From assembly GCA_030145965.1 (NCBI GenBank), contig JASKZT010000364.1, positions 1 through 5,346 of the forward strand: a stretch of 5,346 bases of DNA. The letters are read 5' to 3'. Below, piece by piece: positions 1-5,346 of this stretch (position 1 is its first letter; every line of letters begins with the position of its first letter). Made by a program: the position numbers and the translations under genes. The stretch is from Ornithinimicrobium sp. (GTDB lineage Bacteria; Actinomycetota; Actinomycetes; Actinomycetales; Dermatophilaceae). The notes under the pieces were generated by a model, which saw only the letters and a program-made list of their open reading frames with translations, was not told where the DNA came from and made no database searches.

Positions 1-1337
1 TGTCCTTCGAGGACCGCGCCGCCGTCTTCCTCAAGGCCGCCGACCTGCTCACCGGCCCCTGGCGGGCCAGGCTCAACGCCGCGACGATGCTCGGCCAGAG
101 CAAGACCGCCCAGCAGGCCGAGATCGACTCCGCCTGCGAGCTGGCCGACTTCTGGCGCTTCAACGTCCACTTCGCCCGCACCCTGCTCACCGAGCAGCCG
201 GTGGCCAACGCCGCCGGCACGTGGAACCGTGCCGACCACCGCCCGCTGGAGGGCTTCGTCTACGCGGTGACGCCGTTCAACTTCACCGCCATCGCCGGCA
301 ACCTGCCCACCGCGCCCGCCCTCATGGGCAACGCCGTGGTGTGGAAGCCCGCGCCGACCCAGCAGCGCGCCGCGACCGAGCTCATGCGCCTCCTGCAGGC
401 CGCCGGCCTGCCCGACGGTGTCGTCAACATGGTGACCGGCACCGGCCCGGCGGTCTCCGACGTCGTCATGGCCGACCCCCACTTCGCCGGGCTGCACTTC
501 ACCGGGTCCACGGCCGTCTTCAACTCCCTCTGGGCCCAGACCGGGCAGAACCTGTCGACCTACCGGTCCTACCCGCGCATCGTCGGGGAGACCGGTGGCA
601 AGGACTTCATCGTCGCCCACCCCAGCGCCGACGTGGACGTGCTGCGCACGGCCATGGTCCGTGGTGCCTTCGAGTACCAGGGCCAGAAGTGCTCCGCCGC
701 CTCCCGCGCCTACGTCCCGGCCTCGCTCTGGCGCCGCCTGCGCGACGACCTCGTCGCCGAGACCGAGTCGCTGACCGTCGGCGACGTGCGCGACCTGTCC
801 AACTTCATGGGTGCGGTCATCGACGCCAAGGCCTTCGCCAAGCACAAGGCGGTGCTCGGCGCCGCGCGCGACGACGACGGCGTGGAGATCGTCGCCGGCG
901 GCACCTGCGACGACTCCGAGGGGTACTTCGTGCGCCCGGCGGTCGTCGTCGTCGAGGACCCGGCGCACGAGATGGTCACCACGGAGTACTTCGGCCCGAT
1001 CCTCACCGTGCACGTCTACGAGGACGAGAGCTGGAGCACGATGCTGGACCAGATGGAGTCGGTCGCGCCCTACGCCCTGACCGGCGCGGTCATCGCCCAG
1101 GACCGGGCCGCGGTCGCCGAGGCGACGCGCCGGCTCCGCTTCGCCGCCGGCAACTTCTACGTCAACGACAAGCCGACCGGGGCGGTCGTGGGCCAGCAGC
1201 CGTTCGGCGGTGCCCGCGGCTCCGGCACCAACGACAAGGCCGGCAGCATGGCCAACCTTCAGCGCTGGAGCAGCACCCGCATCATCAAGGAGACCTTCGT
1301 CCCCCCGACGGACTACCGCTACCCCCACATGGGCTGA
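1..1337 (+). CDS. pruA: L-glutamate gamma-semialdehyde dehydrogenase (delta-1-pyrroline-5-carboxylate dehydrogenase), 5'-truncated
   Basis: The product catalyses the second step of proline degradation, NAD-dependent oxidation of glutamate gamma-semialdehyde to glutamate in the cytosol. The frame is open from base 3 to a TGA at 1335-1337, giving 444 visible residues; family members have about 540, so roughly 100 N-terminal residues and the start lie left of the window. The ATG at 87 is internal, since good family sequence precedes it. Aldehyde dehydrogenase landmarks, numbered from the first visible codon, are PFNFT (91-95), the cofactor lysine in WKPAP (K115), FTGST (167-171), the general-base glutamate in GETGGKD (E196), the catalytic cysteine in GQKCSAAS (C230), EYFGP (328-332), and the C-terminal PFGGARGSGTNDKAGS block (400-415) that contacts substrate carboxylate in P5C dehydrogenases. 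That last block and the EYQGQKCS context separate it from general aldehyde dehydrogenases. No proline dehydrogenase domain is visible, so this is the monofunctional type, unless a fusion lies upstream. All catalytic residues are intact. Confidence 0.95.
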   Translation, partial: SFEDRAAVFLKAADLLTGPWRARLNAATMLGQSKTAQQAEIDSACELADFWRFNVHFARTLLTEQPVANAAGTWNRADHRPLEGFVYAVTPFNFTAIAGNLPTAPALMGNAVVWKPAPTQQRAATELMRLLQAAGLPDGVVNMVTGTGPAVSDVVMADPHFAGLHFTGSTAVFNSLWAQTGQNLSTYRSYPRIVGETGGKDFIVAHPSADVDVLRTAMVRGAFEYQGQKCSAASRAYVPASLWRRLRDDLVAETESLTVGDVRDLSNFMGAVIDAKAFAKHKAVLGAARDDDGVEIVAGGTCDDSEGYFVRPAVVVVEDPAHEMVTTEYFGPILTVHVYEDESWSTMLDQMESVAPYALTGAVIAQDRAAVAEATRRLRFAAGNFYVNDKPTGAVVGQQPFGGARGSGTNDKAGSMANLQRWSSTRIIKETFVPPTDYRYPHMG

Positions 1338-1358
1338 CGCTCCGCGACCCCGCACGGC

Positions 1359-1392
1359 GGCGCCCCCGGACCCCGTAGGGTCCGGGGGCGCC
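1359..1392. terminator. Perfect 15-bp hairpin between convergent genes, probable bidirectional terminator
   Basis: The arms 1359-1373 and 1378-1392 are exact reverse complements (15 bp, nearly all G-C) around a four-base loop CGTA at 1374-1377. The hairpin starts 21 nt after the pruA stop and ends 18 nt before the stop of the minus-strand DUF2505 gene, so it can serve both transcripts. Neither strand has a T-run after the stem. Such U-less hairpins are common between convergent genes in high-GC actinobacteria and are inferred to terminate or to protect 3' ends. The structure is seen directly; the function is inferred. Confidence 0.75.
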
Positions 1393-1410
1393 CTCGCGGT
1401 GCCGGGGAGG

Positions 1411-1911
1411 TCAGCGCGTGGCCAGCCACTCCCGCGCGAGGTCGCCCTCGACCTGCACCACCTCGCTGATCCGCGGGGCGACGGCCTCCTCGATGCGCCG
1501 GCCGAGGAAGGGCACGTTGGCCTCGAGGTCGCCCTCGACGACGTGCTCGGTCGTGCCGGGCGCCGCGCCGACACGCAGGTGCACCCCGCCGGTGAAGGAG
1601 ACGGGGAGCCCGGGCATGTCGAGGGACATCGCCCCCTCCCGCTCGCCGTCCGCGTCCGCCGCTCCCCACCGGACGGTCTCGACGAGCAGGATCTGCGGCC
1701 CGACGAAGGCGCGGGCGAAGTCGGGCACGCCGTCGCTGGGCAGATGGCGCCGGACGGTGACGACGGTGGCCTGCCCGTCGCGCTCGACCGTGACGGTCTG
1801 GTCGGTCGCGCCGGAACGGCGGCAGCGCATCTCCTGGTAGGTCGGGTCGCACATCATCGCGAACGAGCGCTCCGGGGAGGCGGGGTGCACGACGGTCTCA
1901 CTGATCCTCAT
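1411..1911 (-). CDS. DUF2505 family protein (START/SRPBCC-like fold expected)
   Basis: This 166-aa protein has the pattern I associate with DUF2505, an actinobacterial family of unknown function thought to adopt a START/SRPBCC-type ligand-binding fold. Supporting segments are an N-terminal strand with the family-like SPERSFAMMCDPTYQEMR (12-29), the central LPSDGVPDFARAFVG (57-71), MPGLPVSFTGGVHLRV (99-114), then EGDLEANVPFLGRRIEEAVA (126-145) and a C-terminal helix ending in REWLATR. There is no signal peptide or membrane segment, so it should be cytosolic. The length is usual for the family. The ATG at 1909-1911 is chosen because the domain begins at the first residue and the upstream gene's stop codon is only 5 nt away. 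It is probably co-transcribed with the 160-aa gene upstream. The frame stays open far upstream on this strand, but that part is antisense to the glutamate dehydrogenase gene and is not believed to be coding. No enzymatic role can be assigned. Confidence 0.85.
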   Translation of the reverse strand: MRISETVVHPASPERSFAMMCDPTYQEMRCRRSGATDQTVTVERDGQATVVTVRRHLPSDGVPDFARAFVGPQILLVETVRWGAADADGEREGAMSLDMPGLPVSFTGGVHLRVGAAPGTTEHVVEGDLEANVPFLGRRIEEAVAPRISEVVQVEGDLAREWLATR

Positions 1912-1919
1912 ACCCCTCA
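1909..1919 (-). promoter_or_regulatory. Stop/Shine-Dalgarno/start junction suggesting translational coupling
   Basis: Read on the minus strand the junction is TGAGGGGTATG. The TGA of the 160-aa gene (1919-1917) is part of a GAGGGG purine run (1918-1913) that ends one base before the ATG of the DUF2505 gene (1911-1909). The purine run is closer to the start than an ideal ribosome binding site. This suggests that ribosomes ending the first gene reinitiate on the second. The layout is seen directly; the coupling is inferred. Confidence 0.6.
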
Positions 1920-2399
1920 ACCTAGTGCCTGCAGACGGCGCTGGAGCGCATGCAGGCGACGCAGCAGGACGCTCTTGGCCCCGGGCGGCACCCGGGCCGC
2001 GCGGGCGTGGTCGGCCGTGCGGTCGAGCAGGTCGGCCAGCTCGAGCGCCACGTCCGCGCCGGCCGCGGCCCACGAGGGCCCGCCGTCGAGCAGGACCGGC
2101 GCGACCCGGCGCAGGGTCGCGGCCGCCGCGCGGCACGAGGCGTGGTCGAGGGGGCGCTCCGGACCGCCGATGGCGCCGACGACCAGCGGCTGCCTGCCGG
2201 GCCGGGCGGCACCGTCGGCGACGTCGACCAGCAGGTGGGCCAGGGCGTCGACGAGCCCGTCGACCAGCCCGGTCGCCTCCGGCCAGCCCAGGTCGGGGGC
2301 CGCCCCCTGGAGGTCGTCGACGGACCGCAGCACCTGCGCTCGGGGGAGCGGGGAGGGGGCCCGTGGGCGGGTCCCCGGCCCCGGCGCGGGCCGGTCCAT
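1917..2399 (-). CDS. Unrecognised 160-aa protein, first gene of the minus-strand pair
   Basis: I do not recognise this family. The 160-aa reading has codons ending overwhelmingly in G or C, as in its neighbours, and ends with TGA 5 nt before the DUF2505 start, which supports real coding. Residues 1-22 are rich in proline, arginine and glycine and look disordered. Residues 23-160 alternate predicted amphipathic helices: leucine/valine/aspartate-rich 41-62, a PLVVGAIGGPERPLDHASC segment at 71-89, and helices at 90-105 and 110-134. A basic leucine-rich C-terminal helix (141-159) contains LLRRLHALQRRLQAL and could mediate oligomerisation or nucleic-acid contact. There is one cysteine (C89), no signal peptide and no transmembrane segment. 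The ATG at 2397-2399 has no Shine-Dalgarno but lies 6 nt below a TACAGT box, which suggests a leaderless transcript. A longer start at 2561 would overlap the glutamate dehydrogenase start and add low-complexity sequence, so it was not used. GTG at codon 23 is the main alternative start. Confidence 0.7.
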   Translation of the reverse strand: MDRPAPGPGTRPRAPSPLPRAQVLRSVDDLQGAAPDLGWPEATGLVDGLVDALAHLLVDVADGAARPGRQPLVVGAIGGPERPLDHASCRAAAATLRRVAPVLLDGGPSWAAAGADVALELADLLDRTADHARAARVPPGAKSVLLRRLHALQRRLQALG

Positions 2400-2405
2400 G
2401 GGACC

Positions 2406-2411
2406 ACTGTA
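2406..2411 (-). promoter_or_regulatory. Candidate -10 box (TACAGT) for the minus-strand pair
   Basis: On the minus strand TACAGT fits the actinobacterial TAnnnT -10 pattern and ends 6 nt before the ATG at 2399. Transcription would therefore begin at or next to the start codon, giving a leaderless mRNA and explaining why no ribosome binding site is seen. A weak -35 candidate, CCGACG, lies 18 nt upstream and shares only the central GAC with the consensus. Confidence 0.4.
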
Positions 2412-2453
2412 GGGAGCGGGTCGAGGCGGCGTCGGGGGTCGTCCCCAGGCGGG

Positions 2454-2459
2454 TAGGGT
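2454..2459 (+). promoter_or_regulatory. Candidate -10 box (TAGGGT) for the glutamate dehydrogenase gene
   Basis: TAGGGT matches the TAnnnT -10 pattern of housekeeping sigma factors in high-GC actinobacteria. A start near 2465-2467 would leave an mRNA leader of about 85 nt beginning almost at the first of two hairpins. No convincing -35 sits 16-18 nt upstream (the 17-nt position reads GTCGGG), so the promoter may be weak, activator-dependent or recognised by another sigma factor. Confidence 0.4.
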
Positions 2460-2467
2460 GTGCCACG

Positions 2468-2489
2468 AGGCGCACGCCGACGTGCGCCT
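2468..2489 (+). repeat. Perfect inverted repeat, 9-bp stem, in the gdh leader (palindrome 1)
   Basis: AGGCGCACG (2468-2476) and CGTGCGCCT (2481-2489) are exact reverse complements around CCGA. The repeat lies just below the candidate -10 box, so it could be a DNA operator overlapping the transcription start or a stem-loop at the 5' end of the mRNA. Its core GCACG-N4-CGTGC recurs 34 bp downstream. Confidence 0.6.
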
Positions 2490-2504
2490 GGACGGGCCGG
2501 GACG

Positions 2505-2520
2505 GGCACGCGGACGTGCC
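2505..2520 (+). repeat. Inverted repeat, 6-bp stem, in the gdh leader (palindrome 2)
   Basis: GGCACG (2505-2510) and CGTGCC (2515-2520) pair perfectly around CGGA. The 14-base core at 2506-2519 differs by one base from the core of palindrome 1 at 2472-2485 (loop CGGA against CCGA). It ends 12 nt before the AAGGAG ribosome binding site, so as RNA it would not hide that site. Confidence 0.6.
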
Positions 2521-2532
2521 GGGCGAACGAGC

Positions 2533-2538
2533 AAGGAG
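2533..2538 (+). promoter_or_regulatory. Ribosome binding site AAGGAG for the glutamate dehydrogenase gene
   Basis: AAGGAG at 2533-2538 is a strong Shine-Dalgarno match, 12 nt before the ATG at 2551, longer than the usual 5-9 nt. No ATG, GTG or TTG in the same frame lies closer, and the next in-frame ATG is residue 71, inside the first ACT domain, so this site decides the start. Confidence 0.65.
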
Positions 2539-2550
2539 CGCTGCAGAACG

Positions 2551-5346
2551 ATGGCGGACACGCTGGTCGACAGGTTCTACCACCACGCACCCGTGGACGT
2601 GGCACGCGATCCGGACCAGCAGGCGGCGCTGGCGCGCTCCATCGCCGGCCTGTCCTCGGCGAGAGAGCCCGGCCGGGCCGCGGTGCGGGTCCTCAACCCC
2701 ACCGTGGACGACGACGGGTGGGCCAGCCGGCACACGTTCGTCCAGGTCGTCACCGACGACATGCCCTTCCTCGTCGACTCGGTCACCAACGAGATCGCCC
2801 GGCACGGCCTCACCGTGCACCAGCTCCTGCACCCCCAGCTCGTCGTCGACGCCGTCTCCGGCGAGGTCGTCGACAGCGACCCGCGGAAGGTGGCCGAGGG
2901 TCAGCGGGCCGAGTCCTGGATCGTCGTCGAGACCGACCGCCTGCCCGACGCCGACCGGCGGGAGGCGCTGGAGCAGGACCTCGCGCGCGTGCTCGCCGAC
3001 GTCCGCCGCGCGGTGGAGGACTGGCCCGCGATGCGGGACCGGGCGCGCGCGATCATCGCCGACCTCGAGGCCGCCCCGCCGGTCAGCGTCGACCCCGGCA
3101 CCGTGCGGCCGAGCGTCGACTTCCTCCGCTGGGTCGACGACCACCACTTCACCTACCTGGGATACCGCGCCTACGACCTCGTGGAGGAGGGCGACGAGGC
3201 GCACCTGCGCTCGGTCGCCGGCAGCGGCCTGGGCATCCTGCGCGACGCCAGGGACGCCCCCGCCACCCTGAGCCAGCTGCGGCCCGAGGCCGTCCGCACG
3301 GCGCGGGAGCCGCGCCTGCTCACCGTGACCAAGGCCAACACCCGCGCGACCGTGCACCGCTCCGTGCCGCTGGACTACGTCGGCATCCGTCGCTTCGACG
3401 ACCAGGGCCGGGTCACCGGCGAGCACCGCTTCCTGGGCCTCTTCACCCAGGGCGCCTACAACGAGGCCGCCACCCGGCTGCCGATCGTCGGCGCCAAGGT
3501 GCGGGAGGTGCTGGCCGCCAGCGGCTACGCCCCGGACAGCCACTCGGGCAAGGACCTCGTCAGCATCCTCGAGGGCTACCCCCGCGACGAGCTCTTCCAG
3601 GCGCCCGTCGACTACCTGCGCGGGACGGCCGAGGAGGTGCTGCGGCTGCTGGAGCGGCCCGAGGCCCGGGCCTTCCTGCGCAAGGACGAGTTCGGCCGTT
3701 TCGTCAGCGCCATGGTCTTCCTGCCGCGCGACCGCTACAACACGACCAACCGCCTCAAGGTGCAGCGCCTCCTGGAGGAGGGCTGCGGCGGCGAGGTGTC
3801 CGACTACGCCACCCGCGTCGGTGACGGCCCGCTGGCCCAGCTGCACTTCGTCGTCCGGCTGCCGCGCGAGGGCGGCAGCGAGGTGGACCCCCGTGGGCTG
3901 CAGGAGCAGCTGCGCGCGGTCACCCGCACCTGGTCCGAGGGCCTGTCCGACGCCGTCGGGGGCCGGGTCGAGGACGAGTCGGAGGCAGGCGACCTGCTCG
4001 CCCGCTTCGCCGACGCCTTCCCCGAGGCCTACAAGGAGGACTTCGACGGCGAGGCCGCCTACCTGGACATCCAGCGGCTGACCGACCTGCTCGGGCCCTC
4101 CGGCTCGGCCCGGCCGCGCCTCTACCGCGACGCGCACGACGCCCCCTCCGAGCGGCGGATGAAGGTCTACCGCTCCGAGGAGATGTCGCTCACCGACGTC
4201 CTGCCCGTCTTCGCCCACCTGGGGCTCGAGGTCACCGTCCAGCGGCCCTACGAGGTCCACCTGCCGGACGGGTCGACCCGCCACCTCTACGACTTCGGCC
4301 TGCGGGCCCCCGCGGAGTCGGTCTGGGTCGGCGGGCCGGGCCGCTCCGAGGAGCAGGTCGCCGCCGCCTTCGAGGACGCCTTCACCGCCGTGTGGAGCGG
4401 CGCGGCCGAGTCCGACGGGCTCAACGCCCTCGTGCTCACCGCCGGCCTGGACTGGCGCAGCGTGGTCATCCTGCGCACGCTGGCCCGGTACGTCCGCCAG
4501 ATCGGGGCCTTCAGCCTCGACTACGTCGAGGAGGCCCTCGTGGCCAACCCCTCGATCTCGCGCGCCGTGGTCGACCTCTTCACCACCCGCTTCGACCCCG
4601 ACCTGGGCCTCGACGACGCCGCCCGCGAGCAGCGCGGGGAGGAGAGGCTCCAGGCCCTGGAGGAGGAGCTGGAGCAGGTCTCCAGCCTCGACCAGGACCG
4701 CATCCTGCGCAGCCTCGTCGCCCTCGTCCGGGCGAGCCTGCGGACCAACTTCTTCCAGCGGGGGGAGGACGGCGCGCCCAAGGCCCACGTCTCGCTCAAG
4801 CTCGCCCCGCGCGAGCTGCCGGTGCTGCCCGAGCCGCGCCCGGCCTTCGAGATCTGGGTCTACGCGCCGCGGGTCGAGGGCTCGCACCTGCGCTTCGGCC
4901 CCGTCGCCCGCGGCGGGCTGCGCTGGAGCGACCGGCGCGAGGACTTCCGCACCGAGGTGCTCGGCCTGGTCAAGGCGCAGATGGTCAAGAACGCCGTCAT
5001 CGTGCCCACGGGGTCCAAGGGCGCGTTCGTCGCCAAGCAGCTGCCCGACCCGGCCGACCGCGACGCGTGGCTGGCCGAGGGCAAGGCGGCCTACACGACC
5101 TTCATCAGCGGCCTGCTGGACATCACCGATAACCGCGTCGAGGGCGAGGTCGTCCCCCCGGAGCGGGTGGTGCGCCGGGACGGTGACGACACCTACCTCG
5201 TCGTCGCCGCCGACAAGGGCACCGCGACCTTCTCCGACCTCGCCAACGGCATCGCCCAGTCCTACGGGTTCTGGCTCGACGACGCCTTCGCCTCCGGCGG
5301 CTCGGTCGGCTACGACCACAAGGCCATGGGCATCACCGCCCGCGGC
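2551..5346 (+). CDS. gdhB: Large NAD-dependent glutamate dehydrogenase (~180 kDa class), 3'-truncated
   Basis: The enzyme oxidatively deaminates glutamate to 2-oxoglutarate and ammonium with NAD, feeding amino-acid carbon into the TCA cycle in the cytosol. The frame is open for 932 codons to the window edge; members of this family run to about 1,600 residues, so the rest of the catalytic part is missing. The long regulatory N-terminus has an ACT-like domain near 60-150 (THE FVQVVTDDMPFLVDSVTNE stretch begins at 63), a second near 384-470 (MVFLPRDRYNTTNRLKVQ at 388-405), and a third near 544-625 (EMSLTDVLPVFAHLGLEV). The catalytic domain begins around 760-780. It shows ARGGLRWSDRREDFRTEVLG (787-806), KAQMVKNAVIVP (808-819) with the conserved lysines K808 and K813, PTGSKGAF (819-826), DITDN (857-861) and YDHKAMGITARG at the right edge. 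ACT domains and known homologues suggest allosteric control by amino acids. TGSKGAF differs from the AKGGF I recall as usual. The symbol gdhB follows Pseudomonas usage; gdh is equally acceptable. Confidence 0.95.
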   Translation, partial: MADTLVDRFYHHAPVDVARDPDQQAALARSIAGLSSAREPGRAAVRVLNPTVDDDGWASRHTFVQVVTDDMPFLVDSVTNEIARHGLTVHQLLHPQLVVDAVSGEVVDSDPRKVAEGQRAESWIVVETDRLPDADRREALEQDLARVLADVRRAVEDWPAMRDRARAIIADLEAAPPVSVDPGTVRPSVDFLRWVDDHHFTYLGYRAYDLVEEGDEAHLRSVAGSGLGILRDARDAPATLSQLRPEAVRTAREPRLLTVTKANTRATVHRSVPLDYVGIRRFDDQGRVTGEHRFLGLFTQGAYNEAATRLPIVGAKVREVLAASGYAPDSHSGKDLVSILEGYPRDELFQAPVDYLRGTAEEVLRLLERPEARAFLRKDEFGRFVSAMVFLPRDRYNTTNRLKVQRLLEEGCGGEVSDYATRVGDGPLAQLHFVVRLPREGGSEVDPRGLQEQLRAVTRTWSEGLSDAVGGRVEDESEAGDLLARFADAFPEAYKEDFDGEAAYLDIQRLTDLLGPSGSARPRLYRDAHDAPSERRMKVYRSEEMSLTDVLPVFAHLGLEVTVQRPYEVHLPDGSTRHLYDFGLRAPAESVWVGGPGRSEEQVAAAFEDAFTAVWSGAAESDGLNALVLTAGLDWRSVVILRTLARYVRQIGAFSLDYVEEALVANPSISRAVVDLFTTRFDPDLGLDDAAREQRGEERLQALEEELEQVSSLDQDRILRSLVALVRASLRTNFFQRGEDGAPKAHVSLKLAPRELPVLPEPRPAFEIWVYAPRVEGSHLRFGPVARGGLRWSDRREDFRTEVLGLVKAQMVKNAVIVPTGSKGAFVAKQLPDPADRDAWLAEGKAAYTTFISGLLDITDNRVEGEVVPPERVVRRDGDDTYLVVAADKGTATFSDLANGIAQSYGFWLDDAFASGGSVGYDHKAMGITARG

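Noticed and set aside
87..89. ATG at 87 as the real start of pruA
   Set aside because: Family-like sequence is already present in frame from base 3, and a start here would remove a large part of the conserved N-terminal region.
221..1378. A 385-codon plus-strand open frame overlapping pruA
   Set aside because: It is an Arg/Pro-rich out-of-frame shadow of pruA, which carries all aldehyde dehydrogenase motifs in its own frame.
2435..2446. Short inverted repeat GGGG-TCGT-CCCC between the two candidate promoters
   Set aside because: Four-base G/C arms are expected by chance in DNA this rich in G and C, and nothing else supports a binding site.
2400..2561. N-terminal extension of the 160-aa protein to an ATG at 2559-2561
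   Set aside because: It would add 54 low-complexity residues, overlap the start of the divergent glutamate dehydrogenase gene and run across both candidate promoters.
1922..2605. A 227-codon minus-strand alternative to the 160-aa gene, and plus-strand frames at 1925-3271 and 1950-2456 over the same DNA
   Set aside because: These are rich in Arg, Pro and Trp/Ser and lack the strong third-position G/C pattern. The 160-aa frame has that pattern and ends precisely at the DUF2505 start.
2460..3824. A long plus-strand open frame over the start of the glutamate dehydrogenase gene
   Set aside because: Its translation is an Arg/Pro/Gly/Ala-rich string with no family resemblance, while the overlapping frame from 2551 encodes an intact NAD-GDH.
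1411..5319. A 1302-codon open frame on the minus strand running through the whole antisense of the glutamate dehydrogenase gene and into the DUF2505 gene
   Set aside because: Only its last 166 codons match a known family. The rest is antisense to a clearly conserved enzyme, is low in complexity and is open because high-GC codons leave few stops in that opposite frame.

Overview
The window looks like chromosomal DNA from a high-GC actinobacterium. Base composition is strongly G+C-rich and almost every codon in the credible genes ends in G or C. The protein families also fit: a large ACT-domain NAD-glutamate dehydrogenase, a DUF2505 protein and an actinobacterial-type PruA. A Micrococcales lineage (Ornithinimicrobium/Serinicoccus/Intrasporangiaceae-like) is a guess from resemblance only.

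Layout. (1) Positions 1-1337, plus strand: the C-terminal ~80% of L-glutamate gamma-semialdehyde dehydrogenase (PruA), cut by the left edge. (2) Positions 1338-1410: a short convergent intergenic gap holding a perfect 15-bp hairpin, probably a shared terminator. (3) Positions 1411-2399, minus strand: a tight two-gene unit. A 160-aa protein I do not recognise is followed after 5 nt by a 166-aa DUF2505 protein. (4) Positions 2400-2550: a 151-bp divergent promoter region with candidate -10 boxes on both strands and two near-identical hairpin-forming palindromes in the leader of the rightward gene. (5) Positions 2551-5346, plus strand: the N-terminal 932 codons of a large (~180 kDa class) NAD-dependent glutamate dehydrogenase, cut by the right edge.

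The two outer genes encode consecutive activities. PruA oxidises the proline-derived semialdehyde to glutamate, and the large GDH deaminates glutamate to 2-oxoglutarate and ammonium, so the region connects proline/arginine catabolism to the TCA cycle. They are not one operon, because the minus-strand pair lies between them. How that pair relates to amino-acid catabolism is unknown.

No mobile element, CRISPR array, tRNA or rRNA was seen. The window reads as ordinary core-metabolism DNA. The points most worth a second look are the twin palindromes in the gdh leader and the unidentified 160-aa protein.
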